In this document: positions 47,853-57,720 of the stretch, piece by piece
Position numbering within the stretch: position 1 is the first letter of the stretch
Layout: each line of letters opens with the position of its first letter
Source of the DNA: Oceanobacter kriegii DSM 6294
Lineage (GTDB): Bacteria; Pseudomonadota; Gammaproteobacteria; Pseudomonadales; Oceanobacteraceae
DNA length: 64,000 nt
Reading direction: 5' to 3'
Assembly (NCBI RefSeq): GCF_000422845.1
Contig: NZ_AUGV01000003.1
Span: 248,001-312,000, forward strand
Position numbers and translations under genes: made by a program
Notes under the pieces: generated by a model
What the model was told of the DNA's origin: nothing
Seen by the model: only the letters and a program-made list of their open reading frames with translations
Database searches by the model: none

Positions 47853-49495
47853 GTTGCTGGCTCCTGGAGCAAGCGTGTGAAGTTGGCTTTGAGTGTTTCG
47901 AGCCGCTGGTAGCGGTCGTCGTTCTCGCCAAGCATGCCGATGCGCTTGAACAGCGGGCGGCATTCGCGCAGCAGTTGCTGGCGTTGTTCGCTGCTGCAAC
48001 CGGGCTGCTTGATCATGCTGACGCGTACCTGAATGGCATTCAGTATCACACTGATGCCGGCTTCGGGGTAGGCGCAGGCCATGTCAAACGACTGCCGGGC
48101 GCTTTCCAGTTCGCCACGCTCGTAAAAGCCAATGCCTTCGGCATTGATGCGGTCGCTGTTCTGGCGAATCTCGGCTTCGTCGAGCAAACTCATTTGCTCT
48201 TCCATGCGCTGGCGCTGGGCCGGGGTCAGCTGCATGCCGTCGATGGTGCGCAGCAAGTCGTTGGCTTTGACGTGCTGACCACACTGGATCATGGTGGACG
48301 TCAGTGACAGCGCATCCTCAACCGGCGCGGCTTCCATTTCCTTGAACATCAGCTCGGCCATGTTCAGCGCGTGGTTGGATTTCTCCGGCTGCTTCATGGC
48401 ATGACAGATGCGGGCTTCAGCGAGAAGACCGGCATATTGTATCGCGCTTTTGTTGTTGAAGTCCGTCTGCAATTCCGCCAAAGCTCGCTGAACTTTTTGA
48501 CCCAGGCGGCGATGAGCGACGGAATCATCCATTAGCAGCGGGTGGGCGCAGTCGGCCAGGTTAAGGTAGGCGTCGATGTTTTTATGGCACGAGTTACGCC
48601 CCAGCCGCACGGCCTGGTCGAAGGCGTTGGCGGCCACTTCCCAATCTTCGTTTTGCATCGCCAGTTGGCCCAGCTCACGCTGTCGCAACACCGCCTTGGG
48701 CGAAATACTGACTGCTTGCTCCAGCAGCTGCTGGGCTTTCTGACGGTCTTCCATGCTGAGGTAAATGCGCGCCATCCAGTCGTAGCATTGCACGTAGCGG
48801 GGTTGGCGGCGGAGGGTTTCTTTCAGCAGCGCCAAGGCGCTGAGCGAATCGCCCAGCCGGTGCATGCAAATTGCCTGTCCCAGTCGCGCCCATGAGCGGT
48901 AATGGTCGTTCAGCACCATCGAATACACCCGGATGGCGTTGTTGTATTCCTTGTGCAATATGTACAGCGGGCCGATATGGCGAATGATGGCGGGCATGAA
49001 TTGCGGCTGGCGTTCAATCAGCTTGTTGCCCAGCTCAATGGCTTTCATGGTGCGGTCGCCATCAATGGCTTGCAGCATCTCCTGCATGATGTTCTTGGTG
49101 TTGATGATGCGTTTCAGTCGCTGGGCCAGAATCTGTGGCGTAATGGGCTTGGTCAGGTAGGCATCGGGCTCGTATTCCAGCGCGCCCATCACCATGTCCG
49201 AGGCGTTTTCGCCGGTAACCATAATAAAGATCGAAGTGGCTTTCAGGCGTTTGGTGTAACGGGCTTCTTCCAGAATCTGCTGGCCGTCCTTGCCTTTGCC
49301 AAGGTTGTAGTCCGAGATCACCAGATCGTAATCCTTGGCCTGTATTTTGGCCATGGCATCATCGCCGTCGGTGGCGGTGTCGATTTTCTCGCCGCCCAAT
49401 TGCACCAGCATGCGCTTGATGGCACTGCGCGACTCGACCATGTCATCGATGACCAGAATCTGCTTCTGGCCCAGTTGTTGAGCTGCTGTTGTCAT
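47849..49495 (-). CDS. Response regulator with a large tetratricopeptide output region
   Basis: The 548-residue protein has a receiver domain (residues about 10-130) with acidic pocket VIDDM, the phospho-Asp in DLVISDYNLGKG, Thr in MVTGENA and Lys in LTKPITPQ. The rest is alpha-helical with TPR-like repeats (YRSWARLGQAICMHRLGDSLSALALLKETL, then VQCYDWMARIYLSMEDRQKAQQLLEQAV). It has no DNA-binding domain, so output is likely through protein contacts. The ATG at 49495 is preceded by GGGG. It precedes the kinase gene in a two-gene operon and resembles Pseudomonas TPR response regulators. Confidence 0.9.
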   Translation of the reverse strand: MTTAAQQLGQKQILVIDDMVESRSAIKRMLVQLGGEKIDTATDGDDAMAKIQAKDYDLVISDYNLGKGKDGQQILEEARYTKRLKATSIFIMVTGENASDMVMGALEYEPDAYLTKPITPQILAQRLKRIINTKNIMQEMLQAIDGDRTMKAIELGNKLIERQPQFMPAIIRHIGPLYILHKEYNNAIRVYSMVLNDHYRSWARLGQAICMHRLGDSLSALALLKETLRRQPRYVQCYDWMARIYLSMEDRQKAQQLLEQAVSISPKAVLRQRELGQLAMQNEDWEVAANAFDQAVRLGRNSCHKNIDAYLNLADCAHPLLMDDSVAHRRLGQKVQRALAELQTDFNNKSAIQYAGLLAEARICHAMKQPEKSNHALNMAELMFKEMEAAPVEDALSLTSTMIQCGQHVKANDLLRTIDGMQLTPAQRQRMEEQMSLLDEAEIRQNSDRINAEGIGFYERGELESARQSFDMACAYPEAGISVILNAIQVRVSMIKQPGCSSEQRQQLLRECRPLFKRIGMLGENDDRYQRLETLKANFTRLLQEPAT

Positions 49496-49656
49496 GGAAA
49501 CCCCTGCGTTTACTGCCATTCAGTGTAGACCAGCCACGCCAGCTGCTCTGAAAAACCGCAGCCCCATGCTGGCGGCCAGCCAGCATGGGTGAACGCAGAC
49601 TTGTAAGGCGCTGTCGAAGCCGTACACTTCCGAGCCTGCTGGACCAACACCGAGAT

Positions 49657-50568
49657 ATGAACGTGGAAGCAATTTCCGGAAAACTGACCATCGGCCTGAT
49701 CAAGGCCATGGGCTTGCTACCGCTAGCTGCGGCGCAAGGGCTGGGCCGTTTGATAGGCCATGGCATGTACTGGCGTCGGACCCGGGCCCGCGAAGTGGCG
49801 CGGGTAAACCTTGGCTTGTGCTATCCCGACCTGAGCGACGCCGAGCGCGAACAGCGGCTGAAGCAGGTGTGCCTGCACAGCGGCATTGTTGGCGCTGAAA
49901 TGGGCGGCTTCTGGGGCAAGGGGCAGCAGGCAGCGTTGAAGTACATCAAGCAGGTTCACAACAAGGAGCTGCTGGACGAAGCGATGGCCGATGAGCGCGG
50001 CTTGCTGATGCTGGCACCGCACCAGGGCAACTGGGAACTGATCAATTACTACCTGAGTTCGCTGCTGGAGCTGACGGTGATGTTCAAACCGGCCAAGAAC
50101 CCGGTGTTCGATCAGTGGATGCGCGATCGCCGTGAATCCTCCGGTGCAAAGCTGGTTCCGACCACGCCTGCCGGCGTCAAAGCGCTGTTTCGTACCCTGC
50201 AAAAAGGCGGTGTGGCGGGATTCCTGCCCGATCAGGAGCCGGAAGTACGCAGTGGGGTGTTTGTTCCTTTTATGGGCGTCTCCACACTGACTCCACGGAT
50301 GCCGTTTGAATTATTGCAGCGCACCAAGGCCCAGGCCTTGTTTGCCTACACCGTACGACGTCCCAACGCCGATGGCTTTGACCTGTACTTTATGAAGCCG
50401 GATGACGGTATTTACAGCGATAACGCCGATGAAGCCTGCGCGGCCATGAACCGTTCGGTGGCGGCGGTAGCCGCCGCGGCACCAGAGCAATATCAGTGGA
50501 CCTACAAGCGCTTCAAACGTCAGCCTGATGGCGGCAAGAACCCCTACAAAGCCGCGGGTGTGCCGTAA
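49657..50568 (+). CDS. LpxL/HtrB-family lauroyl acyltransferase
   Basis: This 303-residue inner-membrane enzyme has the LpxL catalytic motif LAPHQGNWELINYYLSS (His-x4-Glu) and a C-terminal basic tail. It probably adds a secondary acyl chain to lipid A. Its place, between glyQ and the trk genes, matches PA0011 of P. aeruginosa. The ATG at 49657 gives MNVEAISGKLTIG; the frame extends 24 codons further with no better start, and the ribosome binding site is weak (GAG). A second LpxL-like gene lies in the APE cluster at 22369. Confidence 0.9.
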   Translation: MNVEAISGKLTIGLIKAMGLLPLAAAQGLGRLIGHGMYWRRTRAREVARVNLGLCYPDLSDAEREQRLKQVCLHSGIVGAEMGGFWGKGQQAALKYIKQVHNKELLDEAMADERGLLMLAPHQGNWELINYYLSSLLELTVMFKPAKNPVFDQWMRDRRESSGAKLVPTTPAGVKALFRTLQKGGVAGFLPDQEPEVRSGVFVPFMGVSTLTPRMPFELLQRTKAQALFAYTVRRPNADGFDLYFMKPDDGIYSDNADEACAAMNRSVAAVAAAAPEQYQWTYKRFKRQPDGGKNPYKAAGVP

Positions 50569-50586
50569 CGACGATGTGTTAAAGGA

Positions 50587-50618
50587 CAAAAAAAGCAGCC
50601 AGTTGGCTGCTTTTTTAT
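50587..50618. terminator. Bidirectional terminator between the acyltransferase gene and trkH
   Basis: AAAAAAAGCAGCCA and TGGCTGCTTTTTTA pair around a two-base GT, and the A and T runs allow use from both sides. Confidence 0.88.
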
Positions 50619-50649
50619 TGGCGTCGCTCAGGCGCGAGCAAGGGGCGAA

Positions 50650-52098
50650 TCAACCGCGCCAGAACGCCGGGGTGATCAGTACCAGCAAGGTGAAAATCTC
50701 CAGCCGTCCCAGCAGCATGGTGAGCGCACAAATCCACTTGGCGGCGTCGCTGATGCTGCCGTAGTTGGCCGCCACTTCGCCCAGACCCGGGCCAAGGTTG
50801 TTGAGGCAGGCACCCACTGCGGAGAACGCCGTTACGTGATCCAGGCCGGTGGCCAGCAAGGCAATCATCATCACCATGTAGGTAATCACATACAGGGCGA
50901 AGAACCCCCAGACGGCTTCCAGTACCCGTTCGGATACCGGGTCGCGGCCGATCTTCACCGGAATCACCGCATTGGGGTGAATCAGGCGTTTGATCTCACG
51001 GGAACCCTGCTTGAAGATCAGCAGCACCCGAATCACCTTCATGCCGCCGCCGGTGGAGCTGGCGCAACCACCAATAAACGCCATCATAAACAGCAGCACT
51101 GGCAGGAAGATCGGCCAGGTAGAGAAGTCGGCGGTGCCAAAACCGGTGGTGGTGGCCACCGACACGGTTTCAAAAATGCCGTAGCGAACGGATTCCGCCA
51201 GCCCGTAGGTGTCGGTCAGCCACAGTGCCGGAATGGTCAGGGCAATGCCGCCGCCCATCACGGTGAGGAAGAATTTCAGCTCGGCATCGCGGAAATAATG
51301 CAGGAACGAGTGGTAGCGCAGGGCGAAAAAATGCAGCGCAAAGTTGAGTGATGAAATCAGCATAAACACCACCGCAATCATCTCGATGGTGGCGCTGTCG
51401 AAGTAGCCAATGGAGGCATCGTGGGTCGAGAAGCCGCCAATCGCCACGGTGGCAAAGCTGTGGCCGATGGCATCAAAGGCGCTCATCCCGGCAAACCAGT
51501 AGGCCAGCGCGCAGGACACCGTCAGGCTCAGGTAGATGTACCACAGCGCCTTGGCGGTTTCGGTGATGCGCGGGGTCAGCTTGGAATCTTTCAGTGGCCC
51601 CGGGGTTTCGGCGCGGAACAGCTGCATGCCGCCAATGCCAAGCATCGGCAATACCGCTACCGCCAATACGATAATCCCCATACCGCCCAGCCATTGCAGC
51701 TGCTGGCGATACCAGAGAATGCTTTCCGGCAGGTTATCGAGGCCAGTCATGATGGTGGCACCCGTGGTGGTCCAGCCCGACAGCGACTCAAAAAAGGCGT
51801 CGGTAAAGCTCAGCCCCGGGCTTTCGGACAGCATAAAGGGAATCGACCCCGACAGCGCAAGTACCATCCAGAACAGCACCGTGATGACAAAGCCGTCGCG
51901 GGTACGCAGGTCGTGATGGGCCGAACGTACCGGCAGCCAGCAGACAAAACCAAAACCGAAGGTAATCAGCAGGGCGCTGGCGAAGGCCATCAGCGCACCG
52001 TCGTTGAACCACATCGACACCAGCATGGGCGGCAACATGGTCAGGCTGAACAGCATCAGGAATATACCCAGTACCCGGGCAATAACTGATAAATGCAT
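50650..52098 (-). CDS. trkH: TrkH, potassium uptake channel subunit
   Basis: TrkH is the K+-conducting inner-membrane subunit of the Trk system. The 482-residue protein has repeated membrane-pore-membrane units with selectivity-filter segments such as SGWTTTGATIMTGL, TVAIGGFSTHDASIG and SVATTTGFGTAD, and ends in ALTMLLGRLEIFTLLVLITPAFWR. It begins MHLSVIARVLGIFLML. It is 18 bases downstream of trkA and shares its operon. Confidence 0.96.
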   Translation of the reverse strand: MHLSVIARVLGIFLMLFSLTMLPPMLVSMWFNDGALMAFASALLITFGFGFVCWLPVRSAHHDLRTRDGFVITVLFWMVLALSGSIPFMLSESPGLSFTDAFFESLSGWTTTGATIMTGLDNLPESILWYRQQLQWLGGMGIIVLAVAVLPMLGIGGMQLFRAETPGPLKDSKLTPRITETAKALWYIYLSLTVSCALAYWFAGMSAFDAIGHSFATVAIGGFSTHDASIGYFDSATIEMIAVVFMLISSLNFALHFFALRYHSFLHYFRDAELKFFLTVMGGGIALTIPALWLTDTYGLAESVRYGIFETVSVATTTGFGTADFSTWPIFLPVLLFMMAFIGGCASSTGGGMKVIRVLLIFKQGSREIKRLIHPNAVIPVKIGRDPVSERVLEAVWGFFALYVITYMVMMIALLATGLDHVTAFSAVGACLNNLGPGLGEVAANYGSISDAAKWICALTMLLGRLEIFTLLVLITPAFWRG

Positions 52099-52116
52099 GA
52101 GTGGCCTCCCAGCCCG

Positions 52117-53490
52117 TCAGAAGAAGCCCAGACCGACCTGGAAGAGTTTCTCCACATCGGCGATGTGGCGTTTGTCGACCACGAACAGAATCACGTGGTC
52201 GTCGGATTCGACGACCACGTCGCCGGTGGCCATGATTACTTCGTCGCCGCGCACAATGGCACCAATGGTAGTACCCGGTGGCAGCTGAATGTCCTTGATG
52301 GCACGGCCAACTACTTTCGACGACATGGCATCGCCATGGGCAACGGCCTCAATGGCTTCGGCTGCGCCGCGACGCAGGGAGTGAACGTTCACTACGTCGC
52401 CACGACGAACGTGGGTCAGCAGCGAGCCAATGGTGGCGGTTTGCGGCGAAATGGCGATATCAATGGCACCGCCCTGCACCAGGTCGACGTAGGCGGCCTT
52501 GTTGATCAGGGTCATCACCTTGCGGGCACCGGAACGCTTGGCCAGCAACGACGACATGATGTTGACCTCGTCATCGTTGGTCAGAGCACAGAACACGTCG
52601 GTGTTCTCGATGTTTTCTTCTTCCAGCAAGGCCTTGTCGGTGGCCGTGCCGCGCAACACCACCGCACGGTCGAGGTTCTCGCTGAGGTAGCGAGCCCGTT
52701 CCGGGTGACGTTCCAGAATCTTGATGTTGAAGTCTTTTTCCAGCGCCTTGGCGAGGCGATAACCAATGTTGCCGCCACCGGCAATAAAGATGCGCTTGTA
52801 GGAATCTTCGGCCCGACGCAGCTCCGACATCACCTTTTTGATGTGAGCCTTGGCCGCGACGAAGAACACCTCGTCGTCGGCTTCAATCACGGTATCGCCG
52901 GTCGGCTCAATCGCCTTGTTGCGACGGAACACCGCCGCCACCCGGGTATCGACGTCGGGCAGGTGGCTCTTCAGCTGGTGGATCGCCTGTCCCACAAGCG
53001 GACCGCCGTAATAGGCTTTCACCGCAACCAGCTGTACGCGTTCGTCAGCGAAGTCGAGTACCTGCAAGGCCCCCGGATATTCAAGCAGACGGCGTATGTA
53101 AGTGGTTACTACCTGTTCAGGCGAGATCAATACGTCGATGGGAAAGGCATCGATCCGGAACAGGTCTTTTTGTTTCAGATACGCGCTGGAGCGAATACGG
53201 CTGATCTTGGTCGGGGTGCGGAACAAGGAGTACGCCACCTGACAGGCCACCATATTGGTTTCGTCAGAGTTGGTGACGGCCACCAGCATGTCGGCATCGT
53301 CGGCACCGGCTTCGCGCAGCACGTAGGGAAACGAGCCATGGCCGGAAACGGTTTTGATGTCGATGCGGTCTTGCAGCTCGCGCAGACGGCTCTGGTCGGT
53401 GTCGACCACGGTGATGTCGTTCTGCTCAACGGCCAGGTTTTCGGCCAGTGTGCCGCCTACCTGGCCGGCACCCAGAATAATGATCTTCAT
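52117..53490 (-). CDS. trkA: TrkA, NAD-binding regulator of K+ uptake
   Basis: The 457-residue cytoplasmic protein gates TrkH and has the family's two-fold layout. An N-terminal RCK domain with [17 protein letters not shown] and a C-terminal RCK domain with [16 protein letters not shown] each have a TrkA-C module after them. It starts with an ATG that overlaps the rsmB stop as ATGA. The whole run def-fmt-rsmB-trkA-trkH therefore reads as one operon. Confidence 0.97.
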   Translation of the reverse strand: MKIIILGAGQVGGTLAENLAVEQNDITVVDTDQSRLRELQDRIDIKTVSGHGSFPYVLREAGADDADMLVAVTNSDETNMVACQVAYSLFRTPTKISRIRSSAYLKQKDLFRIDAFPIDVLISPEQVVTTYIRRLLEYPGALQVLDFADERVQLVAVKAYYGGPLVGQAIHQLKSHLPDVDTRVAAVFRRNKAIEPTGDTVIEADDEVFFVAAKAHIKKVMSELRRAEDSYKRIFIAGGGNIGYRLAKALEKDFNIKILERHPERARYLSENLDRAVVLRGTATDKALLEEENIENTDVFCALTNDDEVNIMSSLLAKRSGARKVMTLINKAAYVDLVQGGAIDIAISPQTATIGSLLTHVRRGDVVNVHSLRRGAAEAIEAVAHGDAMSSKVVGRAIKDIQLPPGTTIGAIVRGDEVIMATGDVVVESDDHVILFVVDKRHIADVEKLFQVGLGFF

Positions 53491-54929
53491 ACGTGCTCCG
53501 CCTCTCCCTGAGACTGGGCTGGAGGTACGGCGTCCGTGTCAGCAACGGGCTTCTGCAACAGGGCGTAGTAGAAGCCGTCGGTGCCATCGGGCGTCGGGAA
53601 AAGTTGACGACCGGCATTACAGGCGCTTCCCCACGGCTTGTCCAGTGACAAAAGCGCTGGTTTGTTTACCAGATCGGCATGACGACTCAAAAAGGCTTCG
53701 ATTTGCTCGCTGTTTTCCTGCGGCAATACCGAGCAGGTGGCGTACAGCAAACGGCCGCCAGGCTTCAGCATCGCCCAGCAGGCATCCAGAATGGCTGCTT
53801 GTACGTCGGCCAACTGTTCAATGTCTTCACGACGACGCAGCAGCTTGATGTCCGGGTGACGGCGAATCACGCCGGTGGCCGAACACGGCGCATCCAGCAA
53901 AATGGCGTCGAACGGTTCGCCGTCCCACCAGCTGGCGCTGTCGATCACATCGGCGCTGATCAGTTTGGCGTTCAGCTTCAGGCGCGTGAGGTTTTCTTCA
54001 ACGCGGGTCATGCGTGAGGCTTCGAGGTCGACCGCCGTCAGGTCGATGTCGGCCAGCTCCAGCAAATGACAGCTTTTGCCACCCGGGGCGCAGCAGGCAT
54101 CGAGGACTTTTTCACCGTCTTGCGGGTTCAGCAGCTCGGCGGCCAACTGGGCGGCTTCGTCCTGTACGCTGAAGGCACCGTCGGCAAAGCCCGGTAGCTT
54201 GGTAATGTCACAGCGTTCGGCCAGATAAATGCCGTTGTCGCTGTGGTGCGCCAAGCGTGCATCAATGTTGGCTTCGAACAGCTTGGCCAGGTACTCGTCG
54301 CGGCTGTATTCGCGTTCGTTGACGCGCAGGCACAGCGGCGGCAGTTCGTTGTTGTTGGCCAGAATCTCAGGCCACTGCTCGGGCCAGCCCTTGGTGAGCA
54401 TTTTCACCAGCCATTTCGGGTGGCTGGTGGTGGTTACCGGGTTGTTGGCGATGGCTTTGGTGAGTTCTTCCTGTTCGCGCAAATAGCGGCGCAGGCAAGC
54501 GTTCATCACTCCGCGGGCCTGATCGTGGCCCAGCTCGGACGCGGCTTCAACGGTGGTGTGCACCGCTGCGTGGGCCTCTTTTTGCTGAACATCCAGCTGG
54601 TACAGACCAACAATCAACAACTGGTGCAGGATCGCCTGCTCGTTGTTGAAGGAGTTGTTCAGCAGCATTTTGGCCAGCGCGTTAAGGCGATGATGGTAGC
54701 GACAGCTGCCCAGAATCAGGTCGCGCAGAAAACCACGGTCTTCATCCGGGCATTGGCGCTCGATGTCTGGCATCACGGTGTTGAGCGATGCGCCTTCTAC
54801 CACCCGTTGTAGGGCGATGGCGGCCAGCGCCCGCACATTGTGGGATTGCAGGCGTTTGGCTTTCGCCCACGGGTCATTACCGGGTTGGTGATGACCTTGT
54901 GGGGAAGCAGGGGAGTTGGAATCGCTCAA
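53487..54929 (-). CDS. rsmB: RsmB, 16S rRNA cytosine-967 C5-methyltransferase
   Basis: The 480-residue enzyme has an N-terminal NusB-like domain ([19 protein letters not shown]), a SAM-binding motif [18 protein letters not shown] and the two catalytic cysteines in [17 protein letters not shown] and [19 protein letters not shown] start at 54929 overlaps the fmt stop; the first 30 residues are polar and not conserved in the homologues I recall, so a later start (for example a GTG about 31 codons in) is possible. It lies between fmt and trkA. Confidence 0.93.
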   Translation of the reverse strand: MSDSNSPASPQGHHQPGNDPWAKAKRLQSHNVRALAAIALQRVVEGASLNTVMPDIERQCPDEDRGFLRDLILGSCRYHHRLNALAKMLLNNSFNNEQAILHQLLIVGLYQLDVQQKEAHAAVHTTVEAASELGHDQARGVMNACLRRYLREQEELTKAIANNPVTTTSHPKWLVKMLTKGWPEQWPEILANNNELPPLCLRVNEREYSRDEYLAKLFEANIDARLAHHSDNGIYLAERCDITKLPGFADGAFSVQDEAAQLAAELLNPQDGEKVLDACCAPGGKSCHLLELADIDLTAVDLEASRMTRVEENLTRLKLNAKLISADVIDSASWWDGEPFDAILLDAPCSATGVIRRHPDIKLLRRREDIEQLADVQAAILDACWAMLKPGGRLLYATCSVLPQENSEQIEAFLSRHADLVNKPALLSLDKPWGSACNAGRQLFPTPDGTDGFYYALLQKPVADTDAVPPAQSQGEAEHV

Positions 54930-55882
54930 AGTTGACTGGCCAGCACGTAGTTAGGTTGGAAGAGAGTCGGCTGGCCATTGATGACGTCGGCGACGTTCAT
55001 CGGCTTTTTGCCAGCCAGCTGGATTTTGGTCAGACGCAGCACACCGTCGTTGCAGGCAACGTCGATGCCTTGCTTGCTGACCGCCAGAATCGTACCCGGG
55101 GTTTGCACCGTGGCTTTGGCGTCGGCCAGAACCTCGGCCTGCAATACCTTGATACGATCGTTGCCCAGAACGGTGTAGGTCATCGGGAACGGGTTGAAGG
55201 CACGCACTCGCAGGGCGATGCCTTCGGCGTTGTCGTCCCAGTGGATCAGTGCTTCTTCCTTGGTCAGCTTGTGGGCGTAGTTGGCCAGCGCATCGTTTTG
55301 CACTTCGGGCTTCAGTTCGCCCGCTTCAACCTGTTGCAGGGTTTGCAGCAGCGCCGCTGGGCCCATGTCGGCCAGACGATCGTGCAGGCTGCCGCCGGTG
55401 TCATCGGCATTGATGCCGGTGGTCACCTTGCTGAGCATGTCGCCGGTATCGAGGCCAACGTCCATCTGCATGATGGTGATGCCGGTCATTTTGTCGCCGG
55501 CTTCGATGCAACGCTGGATTGGTGCAGCACCGCGCCAGCGCGGCAAAATAGACGCGTGGACGTTGAGGCAGCCGTGTTTCGGCGCATCCAGAATCACCTT
55601 CGGCAAAATCAGGCCGTAGGCCACCACAATCATGATGTCGGCGTTAAGCGCTTGCAGCTGTTCAACGTCTTCAGCCTGCTTGAAGTTCAGCGGCTGGTAG
55701 ACCGGCAGGTCGTGCTCCAGCGCGACTTTTTTAACCGGGCTGGGTTGCAGCTTCTTGCCGCGGCCAGCCGGACGATCCGGTTGGCTGTAGACAGCAATCA
55801 CGTTATGTTCACTGGCGACCAGTGCTTGCAGGTGCTCGGCGGCAAAATCCGGGGTGCCGGCGAAAATAATGTTCAAAGCCAT
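54926..55882 (-). CDS. fmt: Fmt, methionyl-tRNA formyltransferase
   Basis: Fmt formylates initiator Met-tRNA. The 318-residue product starts [21 protein letters not shown] and shows the folate-binding signature [20 protein letters not shown] and the following [22 protein letters not shown], both diagnostic. A C-terminal tRNA-binding domain follows from about residue 210. It lies 24 bases after def, the usual def-fmt arrangement. Confidence 0.98.
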   Translation of the reverse strand: MALNIIFAGTPDFAAEHLQALVASEHNVIAVYSQPDRPAGRGKKLQPSPVKKVALEHDLPVYQPLNFKQAEDVEQLQALNADIMIVVAYGLILPKVILDAPKHGCLNVHASILPRWRGAAPIQRCIEAGDKMTGITIMQMDVGLDTGDMLSKVTTGINADDTGGSLHDRLADMGPAALLQTLQQVEAGELKPEVQNDALANYAHKLTKEEALIHWDDNAEGIALRVRAFNPFPMTYTVLGNDRIKVLQAEVLADAKATVQTPGTILAVSKQGIDVACNDGVLRLTKIQLAGKKPMNVADVINGQPTLFQPNYVLASQL

Positions 55883-55906
55883 TCACGGTGCCTTGTAAAA
55901 GTCGGG

Positions 55907-56425
55907 TTATTTACCCGACCGCGCTTCGCGCTTGTGTTTCTTTTCCAGCTTGTCCTTGATGCGGTTGCGCTTCAGCGGCGAGATATAATCCACCATCAGC
56001 TTGCCTTCGAGGTGATCCACCTCATGCTGGATGCAGACAGCCAGCAGGCCGGTGCATTCCAGTTCAAACGGCTTGCCGTCCTTGTCGATGGCCTTCACCA
56101 GACAATGTTCGATGCGGGTCACTTCCTCGTAGAAGCCAGGCACCGACAGACAGCCTTCCTGCATGGTTTCCTCATCACCCTCAAGTACCGTAATCTCGGG
56201 GTTGATGAAAACCAGCGGCTCGCTGTTGTCTTCGCTGACATCAATGGTAATGATGCGTTCGTGGATATTGACCTGGGTGGCGGCAAGGCCGATGCCCGGG
56301 GCGTCGTACATGGTTTCGAACATGTCGTCGATGATCTTGCGAATTCGGTCATCTACTTGTTCGACAGGTTTCGCTACAGTACGCAGACGCTGGTCTGGAA
56401 ATTCAAGTATGGGTAGTAGTGCCAT
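55907..56425 (-). CDS. def: Def, peptide deformylase
   Basis: Def removes the formyl group from nascent proteins. The 172-residue protein has the three deformylase motifs: [16 protein letters not shown] (metal-binding cysteine) and [11 protein letters not shown] (metal-binding histidines and catalytic glutamate). It is the first gene of the def-fmt-rsmB-trkA-trkH operon and diverges from the LysM gene across about 156 bases. Confidence 0.98.
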   Translation of the reverse strand: MALLPILEFPDQRLRTVAKPVEQVDDRIRKIIDDMFETMYDAPGIGLAATQVNIHERIITIDVSEDNSEPLVFINPEITVLEGDEETMQEGCLSVPGFYEEVTRIEHCLVKAIDKDGKPFELECTGLLAVCIQHEVDHLEGKLMVDYISPLKRNRIKDKLEKKHKREARSGK

Positions 56426-56581
56426 GGCTCAGGGTACTTTTATAGAACTTGGTGCTGATGGCTTGTTACACTTGGGCTTGCATGCAGCTACTGGCTATCA
56501 ATTGCCAATGCGTCAGCACGCTGTGCCACCAACCCGGTGAATTCAGTTTATTTCAGTTGTGGATGATAAAGGGAATAGAGG

Positions 56582-57616
56582 ATGAGCAAAACCTTCAAGC
56601 GTTTGCTGGCTATCGGGCTGATTGGGTTTTCCCTCAGTGCATCGGCATTGCAATTGCTTCCGAACGCGCCCAGTCAGTACGTTGTAGTGAAGGGAGATAC
56701 CCTCTGGGACATCTCTGGCAAGTTCACCAACGACCCTTGGCAGTGGCCGGAAATCTGGTATCAGAATAGCCAAATTGAAAACCCTCACCTGATTTTTCCC
56801 GGTGATGTGATCGGCCTGATTCAGGTAAACGGTGAAACCCGCGTGGGTGTGATCTCCCGTGGTCAGGCCAGCCGTACCGTGAAACTGACCGCCACCGCCC
56901 GCATTGAATCCATTGAATCGGCGATTCCGGCGATTCCGATGAGTGCCATTCGTGGCTATCTGACCGAGCACCGTGTGGTCGACGAAGCAGAGCTGCAGAA
57001 CGCTCCACGCATCATTGCCGGTGAAGACGATCACCTGCTGATGGGCGCTGGCAGCAAGATTTACGCCCGTGGTGACTTCGACACCCACAACGCCGAAGCC
57101 TACGGCGTGTTCCGTCGTAGCCAGATGTACGTTGATCCGGAAACCGGCGAACAGCTGGGTCTGGAAGCGGTGGATGTGGGCTTGGCCCGAGTGCGTGCCC
57201 GCGACGACGACATTGCCACGCTGGAACTGGATCGCACCACCCAGCAAGCTTCCATTGGCGATTTGCTGCTGCCAACCGAAGATCGTGAGCTGGTGACCCA
57301 GTTTTTCCCGAAAAGCCCTAAACACGACGTCACCGGCCAGATCATGGCGGTATCCGGCGGGGTATCCCAGGTTGGTCAATATGATGTGGTTGTTATCAAC
57401 CGCGGTGAACGTGACTATTTGGAGCCAGGCGATATTCTGGTGATCCACAAGGCCGGTGCGGTGGTATATGACCGTGTTGCCAAAGAGAAAGTACGCTTGC
57501 CAGCGGAACGTGCCGGCACCATGATGGTATTCCGCACGTTCGACAAACTGTCTTACGCGCTGGTGATGAAAGCCACCCGCCCACTGCGGGTGGGTGATGG
57601 CTTTGAAAATCCGTAA
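56582..57616 (+). CDS. LysM-domain secreted protein
   Basis: The 344-residue product has a signal peptide (MSKTFKRLLAIGLIGFSLSASA) and an immediately following LysM domain, SQYVVVKGDTLWDISGKFTNDPWQWPEIW then NPHLIFPGDVI, which binds peptidoglycan. The remaining 240 residues are beta-rich, with no catalytic motif recognised. Its position opposite def-fmt and before dprA matches PA0020 of P. aeruginosa. GGGA lies seven bases before the ATG. A cell-envelope role is expected; the exact one is unknown. Confidence 0.9.
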   Translation: MSKTFKRLLAIGLIGFSLSASALQLLPNAPSQYVVVKGDTLWDISGKFTNDPWQWPEIWYQNSQIENPHLIFPGDVIGLIQVNGETRVGVISRGQASRTVKLTATARIESIESAIPAIPMSAIRGYLTEHRVVDEAELQNAPRIIAGEDDHLLMGAGSKIYARGDFDTHNAEAYGVFRRSQMYVDPETGEQLGLEAVDVGLARVRARDDDIATLELDRTTQQASIGDLLLPTEDRELVTQFFPKSPKHDVTGQIMAVSGGVSQVGQYDVVVINRGERDYLEPGDILVIHKAGAVVYDRVAKEKVRLPAERAGTMMVFRTFDKLSYALVMKATRPLRVGDGFENP

Positions 57617-57628
57617 TAACGGATAAGG

Positions 57629-57663
57629 CCTGCTGACTGTCCTGCTACGAGGACCTCAGCAGG
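57629..57663 (+). terminator. Hairpin after the LysM gene, terminator-like but without T-run
   Basis: CCTGCTGA and TCAGCAGG close a stem with an inner GTCCT/AGGAC. No T-run follows; a second hairpin (AACGGGC/GCCCGTT) comes directly after. It may be a processing or attenuation site or simply a weak terminator. Confidence 0.4.
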
Positions 57664-57720
57664 TTACCCCAACGGGCACGGATGGCCCGTTCCGGCACAT
57701 TTCAATTACCGGACTGACTT

